DNA from: Archangium lipolyticum
GTDB taxonomy: Bacteria > Myxococcota > Myxococcia > Myxococcales > Myxococcaceae
DNA: 64,000 nt
NCBI RefSeq assembly: GCF_024623785.1
Contig: NZ_JANKBZ010000025.1
Location: 118,331-182,330, forward strand
Direction of reading: 5' to 3'
Part shown: positions 25,997-34,231 of the stretch, one piece after another
Layout: each line of letters begins with the position of its first letter
Position numbering within the stretch: the stretch's first letter is position 1
Position numbers and translations under genes: made by a program
Notes under the pieces: model-generated
Told to the model about the DNA's origin: nothing
Databases searched by the model: none
Seen by the model: only the letters and a program-made list of their open reading frames with translations

Positions 25997-26431
25997 TCAG
26001 CGCCGGTCCAGGTGCACGGCGAGCACCGGGGCCGTGGTGACGGCGCGCACCTCGGGGAGATGGGCCACGCGCTCGCGCAGTGTGTTCAGGGCCCTCATGT
26101 CGGGGACGTGCGCGCGGATGAGCATGTCGAGCTCCCCGGCGAGCGACTCGATGCTGAGCACCTCCGGCAGCTCGCGCACCCGGGGGGCTACCCGGGGGCA
26201 CGCAGCCCCCTCCAGCCGCACGAAGAGGTAGGCGTCCACGCCGGCTGGCGGCCCGCCGCTCCCCCGCCGGATGGTGTAGCCCTGGATGATGCCGTCGCGC
26301 TCGAGCCGGGCCACCCGCTCCTGGACCGCGGAGCGCGAGAGGCCCACCTTTGCCGCCAGCTTGGTGGCGGACTCCCGCCCATTGGCCTCCAGCAGGGCCA
26401 GGATCCGCCCGTCCAACTCGTCCAGCGCCAT
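25997..26431 (-). CDS. Lrp/AsnC-family regulator
   Basis: 144 residues from the ATG at 26431 (MALDELDGRILALLEANGR), with a GGAGGAGA site. The winged helix-turn-helix (ATKLAAKVGLSRSAVQERVARLERDGIIQGY) is followed by the RAM effector domain (VLSIESLAGELDMLIRAHVPDMRALN). Length is normal. It is divergent from the cysteine hydrolase gene across 132 bp and probably regulates it, possibly in response to an amino acid or amide (inference). Confidence 0.92.
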   Translation of the reverse strand: MALDELDGRILALLEANGRESATKLAAKVGLSRSAVQERVARLERDGIIQGYTIRRGSGGPPAGVDAYLFVRLEGAACPRVAPRVRELPEVLSIESLAGELDMLIRAHVPDMRALNTLRERVAHLPEVRAVTTAPVLAVHLDRR

Positions 26432-26563
26432 ACCCGTTGTCTCCTCCCGCGGGCCCATCCCCGGTTCCCACCGGCACTTCGCCGGTGGAGCGGCACTCCG
26501 CCACCTGTCTACCGGCGACCGTCCTCTCTAGGGTGCCGCTTCACCACCCACGGGAGCAAGCAC

Positions 26564-27136
26564 ATGGACCTCCACGACCGCGCAGCGCTCATCTCCATCG
26601 ACGTGCAGCAGGGCTTCGACGACCCATCCTGGGGCCCGCGCAACAACCCCCACATGGAGGCGCACGCGCTTCAGCTCCTCGCGGCCTGGCGGCGCTCCGG
26701 GCGGCCGCTCGTCATCGTGCGCCATGACAGTCGCTCTCCCACCTCGCCGCTGCGCCCGGGGCAGCCGGGCAACGCGCTCAAGCCGGGGTTCGAGCCGCTC
26801 GCCGGCGAGCCGCTGCTCACCAAGACCGTGAACAGCGCCTTCATCGGCACCGACCTGGAGGCCCGCCTGCGTGCGGCCGGCGTGCGGCAGGTCGTCCTCT
26901 TCGGCATCGCCACGGACATGTGCGTCTCCACCACCGCGCGCATGGCGGCCAACCTCGGCTTCGACCTCGTGGTGGTGGGTGATGCCTGCCACACCTGGGC
27001 GCAGCGGGCACCCGATGGCACCCTGTTCGACGCGGACACCATGCACCGCGTGCATCTGGCCACCCTGGCGACCGAGTTCGGCCGCGTGGTGGACACCGCG
27101 GACGTGCTGCGGGCGCTCGCGGCGCGGGCGGCCTGA
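26564..27136 (+). CDS. isochorismatase-family cysteine hydrolase
   Basis: 190 residues from the ATG at 26564 (MDLHDRAALISIDVQQGF). The catalytic triad of the family is visible: Asp in IDVQQGF, Lys in LLTKTVNSAFIGT and Cys in IATDMCVSTTARMA. This fold covers isochorismatases, nicotinamidases and amidases of biuret/ureidoacrylate type; the lack of a nicotinamidase metal motif argues for a general amide or ureido hydrolase. Cytoplasmic. It is divergent from an Lrp regulator, so it is probably amino-acid or amide responsive. It ends 15 bp before the convergent Gly-rich gene. Confidence 0.88.
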   Translation: MDLHDRAALISIDVQQGFDDPSWGPRNNPHMEAHALQLLAAWRRSGRPLVIVRHDSRSPTSPLRPGQPGNALKPGFEPLAGEPLLTKTVNSAFIGTDLEARLRAAGVRQVVLFGIATDMCVSTTARMAANLGFDLVVVGDACHTWAQRAPDGTLFDADTMHRVHLATLATEFGRVVDTADVLRALAARAA

Positions 27137-27151
27137 GACGCGACAGGGTTC

Positions 27152-28768
27152 CTATGGGGAGACAGGGCAGCCGTACGTCAACAATCGGCTCCCTGCCGCA
27201 CCTGCGTTCCCGCTGGGACTCGTGCCTCCCGCCCCACCAGGCCCAATGCCCTGCTCGGAGAGCGTCGTGGAGGAGACGAAACCGGCATTCGGGCCGCACC
27301 ACACGCCCACCGACGGGCCGCCGCCGCCACCTCCACCCGCGCCGCCACCTCCGCCCTTGCCGCCCTTGCCGCCTTTGCCGCCGCTGCCTCCCGTGCTGTA
27401 GATGGTCTTGGCGATGGGCGTTTGTTCCTCCGAGATGATCTCGAAGCCTCCCGTCCCTCCGGTACCCCCCAGGCCGCCCAGGCCCCCCTCTCCACCCGCG
27501 CCGCCGCTGCCACCCGGGCCACCGCCGAGCACGTGCAGTTGCGTGCCTTCACCCACTGTCACCCGTGAATCGACCAGGAGCAGCGAGATGGAGGCTCCAC
27601 CGCCTCCGCCGCCCTGCCCACCTGTGCCGCCGCAGCCACCACCGCCGCCTCCTCCTCCTCCGCCTCCGGCCGCGGGAGTGAAAAACGGGTTATAGCCGTC
27701 GCTGCTTCCGCCGCCGCCACCGCCACCGCCACCCTCGCCGGGGTGGCCCGCGTTACCGTTGCCACCTTGCTGGTTGGGTATCCATACACCCCCGAGGAGA
27801 TCCAATGTCCCCAGGCCACTGCCCACCGCACCGGAGAGGCCCTTGGCGCCCATGGCGCCCGGGGTTCCGTTGCCACCCGGGTAGCCATTGCAATTGCAGT
27901 ATTCGACATCCGACCCGCAGATGATGTCGCTGTCACCGCTGCCTTCCGCTCCTCCTCGTGTATCGGGCTTGCCTGGACTGCCCGCGTAGCCGTTGCCGGC
28001 GGTCACGCCCGATCCACCCGCTCCGCCCGAGCGGTCGCTCCCCGCGCAGGCCGTCGTTCCCGCCTGGCCGCCGCTGCCCGGGATGGTGTCATAGGCGTCG
28101 CTGCCATTGCCTCCGTTCGCACCACCCTGGCCCGGAGTCCCGGAGCCGCCGTCCGCGCCCGGCGCCCCGAGGCCCGCCTCCAGCACGACGTGGCGCAGCT
28201 CCACTCCGGAGGACCGCAGCACGCGCAAGGCAATGGAGGGCTCACTGGGCGCCACCCCGTTCGCGGAGTGGATGCTCACGTCCTTCAGCACGATGCCCGC
28301 GTCGGGCAGGTCGCGCACGGTCAACCCCACCGTGCCACCCGCCAGCCGCGAGCGCTGTCCCTCCCTGTGCACCCAATCGTTGACCCCGCCATATCCACCG
28401 CACAGGGACACGGGGACATCCAGGGTGAGTGCGGCCTCGTCGAACGACCCGCTTGCCAGGTAGATGGCCACCTTGCCATGGACCTGGCCACTCCGAAGCC
28501 GTTGGAGTGCCTCCCGCACCGTGCGCAGGGGGGCGTCTGGTGAGCCTGGATTGCCAGGGGCATCACTGCCATTCACCGGATCCACGAAGAGCCCGGCTCC
28601 GGCCATGCCGTTGCAGTGGGAGTCCACCACGGGTTGTTCGTCTTGCGGGTTCTCCAGGTGGCGTCTGTGCCATTCTCCCAGCGCGTCATCGAAATCGGAG
28701 CAGGCGGAGATGCCGGCGAGCAACATCGCCATACCCAAGATGCGTCGCGGTTCAATCGAAGCAGTCAT
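27152..28768 (-). CDS. Gly-rich lipoprotein
   Basis: 538 residues from the ATG at 28768, with GGGAG six bases upstream; a TTG at 28774 is less likely. Lipobox I-S-A-C (Cys23). Residues ~55-200 form a DUF1565-like start of a parallel beta-helix (VDPVNGSDAPGNPGSPDAPLRTVREALQ), with a repeated strand pattern to ~195. From ~200 on it is dominated by G-G-x-G runs like PE_PGRS tails, broken by a central non-Gly stretch, and it ends in a Cys-containing tail. Probably anchored at the cell surface. The ATG overlaps the stop of the upstream gene by 4 bp (ATGA), so the two are coupled. Confidence 0.75.
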   Translation of the reverse strand: MTASIEPRRILGMAMLLAGISACSDFDDALGEWHRRHLENPQDEQPVVDSHCNGMAGAGLFVDPVNGSDAPGNPGSPDAPLRTVREALQRLRSGQVHGKVAIYLASGSFDEAALTLDVPVSLCGGYGGVNDWVHREGQRSRLAGGTVGLTVRDLPDAGIVLKDVSIHSANGVAPSEPSIALRVLRSSGVELRHVVLEAGLGAPGADGGSGTPGQGGANGGNGSDAYDTIPGSGGQAGTTACAGSDRSGGAGGSGVTAGNGYAGSPGKPDTRGGAEGSGDSDIICGSDVEYCNCNGYPGGNGTPGAMGAKGLSGAVGSGLGTLDLLGGVWIPNQQGGNGNAGHPGEGGGGGGGGGSSDGYNPFFTPAAGGGGGGGGGGGCGGTGGQGGGGGGASISLLLVDSRVTVGEGTQLHVLGGGPGGSGGAGGEGGLGGLGGTGGTGGFEIISEEQTPIAKTIYSTGGSGGKGGKGGKGGGGGAGGGGGGGPSVGVWCGPNAGFVSSTTLSEQGIGPGGAGGTSPSGNAGAAGSRLLTYGCPVSP

Positions 28769-29637
28769 CGCCAACTCCCGTGGATGAAGGCCGACGTTCC
28801 ATCCGTACTCACACCGAGTGCCATGGGGTGGGAAGGTCCACCCAGCAGATAGAGGCCCGCCGCGACGCCCAGCCCCACCACGCCCGCCCCCACGAATCCC
28901 ATGCCCATCGTCTGCAATGTCTTGCCACGCGACGCACTGGCCTGTGCGCCCGCGTACGTGGCGATCCCCGGTTTCTCATCGCGCAGCTTCAACAGCTCAT
29001 TCCTGGACAGCCCATAGGACACCCCTCCCGCCACCAGGAGAACTCCACCCGCGATGGTGGGAAGGAGTGCACGTGAGCGCCAGGGAGAGGTCATCTCCGG
29101 CGGTGGTGGCATGCCGGGAGTCGTCTCCCGTTGAGCGATGGCGGTTTCGTGCCGTTGCTTCGCCTCGCGCATGTCGCGAATGAGTGCCTGTTCCCTCTTC
29201 ACCTCCGCGCGAACGAGCTCGAAGTGCCTTTCCAGCTTGGGAGACACCGTCACGGGCAGCTTCGCATCCGGCCGGAGGAACAACGCCGCCCTGAATGCCC
29301 GGTTGGCCTCATCCATCCGGATCATCTCCGACAGGATGATTCCCTCGTAGAGCACGAGCGCGACGCTCGCTTCCACGCCTGGCACCATGCGTTTGGCCTG
29401 CTCGATCCGCTCCAGCGCGCGTTCGTACTCGAGCGCTTCGTACAGACGACTCACCGAGACGAGGTCGTCCTCAACGGTCTTGGAGCCCTTACCGCCCTGC
29501 GCATGCACCGCGAGGGGGACAACGAGCAGCACGGCGAGCAGAGCGGCCGAGGACGGCTGCTGACGGGAGCTCGAGCGCTGTGCGCTAGCGCCAGGGCGAG
29601 GGGCACCAGTGGATTTCAAGAGTTCAGGTGGGCGCAT
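28765..29637 (-). CDS. membrane protein with periplasmic helical domain
   Basis: 290 residues from the ATG at 29637, preceded by GGAG; a GTG at 29643 is possible. Signal sequence ~30-48 (AALLAVLLVVPLAVHAQG). A TPR-like helical segment (~58-130: LVSVSRLYEALEYERALERIEQAKRMVP, EGIILSEMIRMDEANRAFRAALFLRPDAKLPV) is followed by two membrane-type stretches (LLPTIAGGVLLVAGGVSYGLS; GMGFVGAGVVGLGVAAGLYLLGG). The pattern is common in myxobacteria, often next to a lipoprotein or kinase. It is translationally coupled to the Gly-rich lipoprotein. Function unknown. Confidence 0.65.
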   Translation of the reverse strand: MRPPELLKSTGAPRPGASAQRSSSRQQPSSAALLAVLLVVPLAVHAQGGKGSKTVEDDLVSVSRLYEALEYERALERIEQAKRMVPGVEASVALVLYEGIILSEMIRMDEANRAFRAALFLRPDAKLPVTVSPKLERHFELVRAEVKREQALIRDMREAKQRHETAIAQRETTPGMPPPPEMTSPWRSRALLPTIAGGVLLVAGGVSYGLSRNELLKLRDEKPGIATYAGAQASASRGKTLQTMGMGFVGAGVVGLGVAAGLYLLGGPSHPMALGVSTDGTSAFIHGSWR

Positions 29638-29831
29638 CTCCACTCCATGAAGCGGCCAGGGGCTGTCCCGGGCTTTCGGGGGTAGAAGAGGGAATGACCC
29701 GGCCGGCGTCCCAAAAAATCTTCAGGTCGCTCGCGGGCGGGTGGAGGCGCCTCCTCGTGCCCACCAGCCTCCTGTTTCGCGGTCCAACGTGCACTCTACC
29801 AGGGGGCTGCGCGGCCTGTTGCCGTAGGCCC

Positions 29832-31427
29832 TCACCAGGTGTCGATGAACCTGCGCCGCCCCTCGCGAACAGGACGCGGTACGGACCGCAGACCCCGGAG
29901 AATCCAGGAGCGGGTCTCCGCGGGGTCGATCACCGCGTCGATCTCCAGGAGCGAGGCCATGTTGAGCGCCTTTCCGCGCCGATGGGCCTCGGCGATCATC
30001 GCCTGGGCCATCTCCTCGCGGGCCGCCGGGTCCTCGATGGCCTCGAGCTGCTTGCGCATGCCGATGCGGACGGCCCCCTCCAGGTTCATCCCCCCGAACT
30101 CGCCCGTGGGCCAGGACACGATGAAGAACGGCGCGTGGAAGTGCCCGCCGGCCATCGCCTGCGCTCCGAGCCCATAGCCCCGCCGCAGGACGACCGTGAA
30201 GAAGGGGACCGAGAGGCTGGCCGCGTTCACGAACATGCGGGAGACGTGGCGCACGAGGGCGGTCGTCTCGGCCTGCGGCCCCACCATGAACCCGGGGGTG
30301 TCACACAGCGACACGATGGGCAGCCCGAAGGCGTCGCAGAGCTGGAAGAAGCGCGCGGCCTTGTCGGAGGCGTTCGCGTCGATGGCACCGCCGAGGTGGA
30401 GCGTATCGTTCGCGATGAGCCCGAGCGGCTGTCCCTCGATTCGCACCAGCGCCGTCACCAGGCTTCGTCCGAAGTCACGGCGCAGCTCGAGCACGGACCC
30501 CGTGTCCGCCAGCATCTCGATGATGGGCCGGATCTTGTAGGCACGGCGGCGGTTCTCGGGCAGGGCCTCGCGCAGCGCCGTCTGGTCCGCACACGCGCCC
30601 GGGGGGACCGGGCCCTGGAAGTAGGAGAGGTACTTCTTCGCGACGGCCACTGCCTCCGCCTCGTCGCGCACGCGGACGTCGATGACCCCGTTGCGGGTCT
30701 GGACGTCCGCGGGGCCAATCTCCTCCGGTGCGAACGTCCCGAGCCCGCCGCCTTCGATCATCGCCGGGCCGCCCATTCCGATGTTGCTGTCGTCCGTGGC
30801 GATGATGACGTCACAGCAGCCCAGCAGTGCCGCGTTCCCGGCGAAGCAGCGCCCGGAGGCGATGCCGACACGGGGGACGAGCCCCGAGAGCGAGGCGAAG
30901 GACAGGAAGCTGGGCGTATCCAGCCCCGCGACGGTATGCGTGTCCGTGTCGTTCGGGCGCCCGCCACCGCCCTCGGCGAAGAGCACCACCGGTACACGCC
31001 ACTGCGCGGCGAGTGCGAGCATGCGGTCGAGCTTCTGGTGGCCCATGAGGCCCTGGGTGCCGGCGAAGACCGTGTAGTCGTAGGCCATCACCAGGGCGCG
31101 CGCGCGCTCGTCATCGAAGAGCGCGCGGTTGACGGTGCCAAGCCCGCAGACGAGGCCATCCGCGGGGCTCGCCCGGATGAGGTCCTCCATGGACCGGGTC
31201 GAGCGCTGCTCCGCGAGCGCGAGCCCTCCGTACTCGACGAAGCTCCCCGGGTCGATGAGGTCGTCGATGTTCTCCCGGGCCGTGCGCTGGCCGGTCTTGC
31301 GCCGCCTGGCAACCGCATCCGGACGGCCGGCGTCCGTGGTGGCCGCGAGACGCTCCCGAAGCTCCGCGAGCTCGGGGCGGAGCTCGCCCGGGGATGACTT
31401 GCGACCGTCGCCGTTCGTATCGCTCAT
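29832..31427 (-). CDS. acyl-CoA carboxylase carboxyltransferase subunit
   Basis: 531 residues from the ATG at 31427 (MSDTNGDGRKSS). It belongs to the carboxyltransferase family (PccB/AccD type) that moves CO2 from carboxybiotin to an acyl-CoA. Landmarks: ARENIDDLIDPGSFVEYGGLA, the first oxyanion hole (GGGGRPNDTDTH...VPRVGIASGRCFAGNAALLG, GGPAMIEGGGLG) and the second (DTPGFMVGPQAE, GYGLGAQAM). Length matches PccB/MccB. No biotin-carboxylase or biotin-carrier gene is adjacent. The family assignment is firm; the acyl substrate is not determined. Confidence 0.88.
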   Translation of the reverse strand: MSDTNGDGRKSSPGELRPELAELRERLAATTDAGRPDAVARRRKTGQRTARENIDDLIDPGSFVEYGGLALAEQRSTRSMEDLIRASPADGLVCGLGTVNRALFDDERARALVMAYDYTVFAGTQGLMGHQKLDRMLALAAQWRVPVVLFAEGGGGRPNDTDTHTVAGLDTPSFLSFASLSGLVPRVGIASGRCFAGNAALLGCCDVIIATDDSNIGMGGPAMIEGGGLGTFAPEEIGPADVQTRNGVIDVRVRDEAEAVAVAKKYLSYFQGPVPPGACADQTALREALPENRRRAYKIRPIIEMLADTGSVLELRRDFGRSLVTALVRIEGQPLGLIANDTLHLGGAIDANASDKAARFFQLCDAFGLPIVSLCDTPGFMVGPQAETTALVRHVSRMFVNAASLSVPFFTVVLRRGYGLGAQAMAGGHFHAPFFIVSWPTGEFGGMNLEGAVRIGMRKQLEAIEDPAAREEMAQAMIAEAHRRGKALNMASLLEIDAVIDPAETRSWILRGLRSVPRPVREGRRRFIDTW

Positions 31428-31507
31428 GCGCGCGGGATGATGCCTCGGGAGGACAGCGGGCACCAGAACAGCCAGGAGCGCCGGCTCCCCCAATGTTCCT
31501 GATGACA

Positions 31508-31639
31508 GTGCACGCCACGGAGAGGTCCATCTCCGTGGCGATGTGCTGTTTGGAGCCGTTCGGCATCTGCGCGAAAACGGACCCACGCCGCACGCCTTCA
31601 CCTTTCGATGCGAAGGTGGAGTTCCAGAACGGAGGCTGA
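31508..31639 (+). pseudogene. internally deleted copy of the 59.47-60.17 kb DUF3291 locus
   Basis: Three blocks match the DUF3291/cyclase region in the same order and strand. 31508-31560 matches 59469-59521 (1 mismatch), 31562-31604 matches 59973-60015 (identical), and 31606-31639 matches 60132-60165 (identical). Between them ~450 bp and ~115 bp are missing. The copy keeps an 11-bp-stem hairpin and then parts of the 3' end of the DUF3291 frame and the start of the cyclase frame. No coding potential remains. It is a recent, non-functional remnant and forms the leader of the radical-SAM gene. Confidence 0.8.
31513..31540. repeat. 28-bp hairpin repeat, copy 1
   Basis: A perfect 11-bp stem CGCCACGGAGA / TCTCCGTGGCG with a 6-base loop (GGTCCA). 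An identical copy is at 59474-59501. It could be a terminator or a REP-like element. Both copies sit just upstream of genes. Confidence 0.6.
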
Positions 31640-31696
31640 GTATTATCAAATGCGATTGATGAATCCGCCATCCTCTTCTAGGCTGTGCAGTTGCCC

Positions 31697-34012
31697 ATGA
31701 GAGTCGCCTTGGTCGTGATGCCCCTTGCTGCGGTGAACCGTCCAAGCCTCGCCGCGGGGCTGCTACAGGCGGCCGTCAAGCACCGAGGCATCGAGTGCCA
31801 CACCAAGTACTTCAACGTCCTGCTGTGGAAGATGCTCGGGGCAGAGAGCTACTCCTTCTTCTGCCACGAGGCGCCAATGACGGCACTGGCGGGAGAGTGG
31901 GCCTTCTCCCAGGCTTTCTACGGACGCCGGGGCTCGGCGAGGGAGGCCTACGCACGCGAGGTTCTCGACCAGCCCGTGTGGGGACTGGCTCCCGAGAAGC
32001 GAACACACGTGTGGGCGCTGGAAGAGCTGGCACCCCTGTTCCTGCGGGTGGCCTTCGAGTCCTGTGACTGGGGGCAATACGACCTGGTTGGCTTCACCAG
32101 CACCTTCGAGCAGACGATGCCCTCGCTCTGCCTGGCGAAGATGATCCGCGAGCGGTACCCGCACGTGAAGCTGGCGGCGGGCGGCGCGAACTTCGAAGCG
32201 GACATGGGCCGGCAGTACATGGAGCACTTCGAGTTCCTCGACTACGTGGCCACCAGCGAAGCGGACACTTCCTTCCCCCAGCTCTGCGAGAACCTGCGCG
32301 ACGGACGCGACGAGATCCCCGCGGGATTCCTCTACCGGAGGGGCGGCGCGGTCCACCAGTCACCTCGGAGCCGAGGCTCGGGCTCGCCGGAGCTCGATGC
32401 GCTGCCGACGCCCGATTACGAGGACTACTTCCGGGTCATGCACACCAGCGCGCCGCAACTGGCCCAGGGGATGTGGCTGCCGGTGGAGGCCTCTCGCGGC
32501 TGCTGGTGGGGGGCCCGCTCCCACTGCACCTTCTGCGGCCTCAACGGCGAGACGATGGCCTTCCGCCGCAAGAGCACGCGCCGGGTGCAGGAGGAGACGG
32601 AGGAGATCGCCCGGCGCTATGGCCCCATTCCCCTTCAGTTCGCCGACAACATCCTCGGGATGGACTACTTCAAGGATCTCCTTCCCTACTGGGCGGAGCA
32701 GCCCGCGCGGACGGAGAAGTTCTTCGAGATCAAATCCAACCTGAAGCGCCGTCAGGTGAAGCAGCTCCGCGCCGCGGGTATCACGCACGTCCAGGCCGGA
32801 GTCGAGAGCGTCACGGACGGGATACTGCGGGTGATGCGCAAGGGCGTCACCGGCGCGCAGAACGTCGCGCTGCTGCGCTGGTGTCAGGAAGCCGGCGTGG
32901 AGTCGCTCTGGAATGTCCTCTACGGGTTCCCCCAGGAGGATCTGGACGACTACGAGCGGACGCTCTCCCTGCTGCGGAAGATGGTGCATCTGCGGCCGCC
33001 CGACGCGGTGTCCCCCATCCGGCTGGACCGCTTCAGCCCCAACCACGCGCGCTGGCGAGAGCACGGGTTCACCCGGATTGCCCCGATGCCCGCCTACCGG
33101 CACATCTTCCCCTTCCCGCAGGAGACACTGGAGGCGCTGGCCTACTACTTCGACTACGAGCACCCCCAGTTCGGGCAGGTGCTCGAGAGGGGTGCGGCGC
33201 TGAATGCCTTCTGTCGGGAGTGGAAGGAGCGGCACCAGCGGCGCGAGAGCGGCGAGCTGGCCGTCAGGCCACACTGGCAGGGCGGGTTCGTCCTCATCGA
33301 CAGCCGATTCACCGTCTCTCCCCGCAGCGAGCGGCTGTCCGCGGAGGCCCTGGCACTGCTGCTGGCATGTGACGCGCCGGCCTCGCGCGAGCAGGCGCTC
33401 CGCGCAGTGGCTGGTGACTCGCGGTCCGTGGATCCCACACCGGTGCTGGAGCGGCTCATCGAGCAGGGCGTCATTGCCAGCATCGGCTCTCTTCTTGTCA
33501 CCCTGGCGATACTGCCGGAGCAGCTGCGAGCGGAAGAGCTCGAGAGCACACAGAAGTCACCGCATGGAGGCGAGATGTCTCAACAGACGAAGTACCTGCT
33601 GACCGTCGACGCGACGGGAGCAGTCGTGAAATTGGAGCGGTTGGGAGAGGCTGGCGATCTCACGGAAGTTCCCCTGAGCACGCTCGGAGGGTTCCAGCAC
33701 GCGGCTACGGCTGTCCAGGCTCAGCCTCAGCCAATGGTCGTGAACATCTACCTGGGCGGCCAGGTCCAGGGAGGCGCTGCCCTCTCCGTCCAGCCGATGC
33801 AGGGCGGTGAGGCACAGGTCTCCTTCGGGCCAGGCTCGAACGCGCGGCTCACGGGCCCCGGAGGACCGGGAGGCATCCCCTCGACGCTGACCGGCCCCGG
33901 AGGACCGGGAGGCATCCCCTCGACGCTGGGAGGATCAGCAGGCCCTGCGGGCACTACCAACCCGGGCGCGGGCCTTGCCGGGCCCAAGGGTCCCGGGGTT
34001 GGCTTGCAGTAA
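31697..34012 (+). CDS. B12-binding radical SAM RiPP maturase fused to a precursor-like tail
   Basis: 771 residues from the ATG at 31697 (MRVALVVMPLAAVNRPSLAAG); a GTG at 31685 is possible. A cobalamin-binding-type N-terminal domain (~1-215) precedes the radical SAM domain. The [4Fe-4S] ligands are Cys269, Cys277 and Cys280 in SRGCWWGARSHCTFCGLNG, the signature of the 'RiPP maturation radical SAM protein 1' family, which usually installs C-methyl groups on peptides. The maturase part ends near residue 610. The frame then continues without a stop into a ~145-residue segment starting MSQQTKYLLTVDATGAVV, with its own GGAGG at 33566-33570. It ends in two 13-residue repeats (TGPGGPGGIPSTL) and a Gly/Pro-rich tail. 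Confidence 0.82.
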   Translation: MRVALVVMPLAAVNRPSLAAGLLQAAVKHRGIECHTKYFNVLLWKMLGAESYSFFCHEAPMTALAGEWAFSQAFYGRRGSAREAYAREVLDQPVWGLAPEKRTHVWALEELAPLFLRVAFESCDWGQYDLVGFTSTFEQTMPSLCLAKMIRERYPHVKLAAGGANFEADMGRQYMEHFEFLDYVATSEADTSFPQLCENLRDGRDEIPAGFLYRRGGAVHQSPRSRGSGSPELDALPTPDYEDYFRVMHTSAPQLAQGMWLPVEASRGCWWGARSHCTFCGLNGETMAFRRKSTRRVQEETEEIARRYGPIPLQFADNILGMDYFKDLLPYWAEQPARTEKFFEIKSNLKRRQVKQLRAAGITHVQAGVESVTDGILRVMRKGVTGAQNVALLRWCQEAGVESLWNVLYGFPQEDLDDYERTLSLLRKMVHLRPPDAVSPIRLDRFSPNHARWREHGFTRIAPMPAYRHIFPFPQETLEALAYYFDYEHPQFGQVLERGAALNAFCREWKERHQRRESGELAVRPHWQGGFVLIDSRFTVSPRSERLSAEALALLLACDAPASREQALRAVAGDSRSVDPTPVLERLIEQGVIASIGSLLVTLAILPEQLRAEELESTQKSPHGGEMSQQTKYLLTVDATGAVVKLERLGEAGDLTEVPLSTLGGFQHAATAVQAQPQPMVVNIYLGGQVQGGAALSVQPMQGGEAQVSFGPGSNARLTGPGGPGGIPSTLTGPGGPGGIPSTLGGSAGPAGTTNPGAGLAGPKGPGVGLQ
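33575..34012 (+). other. putative internal RiPP precursor within the maturase frame
   Basis: The ATG at 33575 is preceded by GGAGG (33566-33570) with 4-base spacing, so a separate 145-residue protein could be made. Residues 1-45 (MSQQTKYLLTVDATGAVVKL...EVPLSTLGGF) look like a folded leader. A hydrophobic strand MVVNIYLGGQVQGG follows, then SFGPGSNARL and the repeated Gly/Pro core with a C-terminal tail KGPGVGLQ. The repeats and position beside a peptide-modifying enzyme suggest a substrate. It could instead be only a C-terminal domain of the maturase. Confidence 0.4.
33854..33928 (+). repeat. 39-bp tandem repeat (two units)
   Basis: Two copies of a 39-bp unit (33854-33892 and 33893-33928 with the last 3 bases different), each encoding a 13-residue GPGGPGGIPSTLT block. 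It reads as collagen-like Gly-X-Y triplets interrupted by S-T-L. Confidence 0.85.
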
Positions 34013-34231
34013 TCACTTGCCCCCGCACGAGGTGCTGCCTGCGTACGCCCCCGGTGGTGCTCACCGCCTGGTTCTACGGACGGAGGCGCGGGGTGAAGAG
34101 ACGAGGTTGCGGGTTGCGTGTCGTCAACACGCGGCCCCGTCCTCCGAATACGCGGCGGTGAGGGAGCGCACCCTCTTGCAGCGGTTCGTCCGAGCGGACT
34201 CCACTCTGACATTGAGCACGAGGAGAAAACA

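Noticed and set aside
27300..28250. Regular GGC/GCC repeats that might suggest a CRISPR or minisatellite array
   Set aside because: They are the codons of the Gly-rich lipoprotein, with no constant repeat length or spacers.
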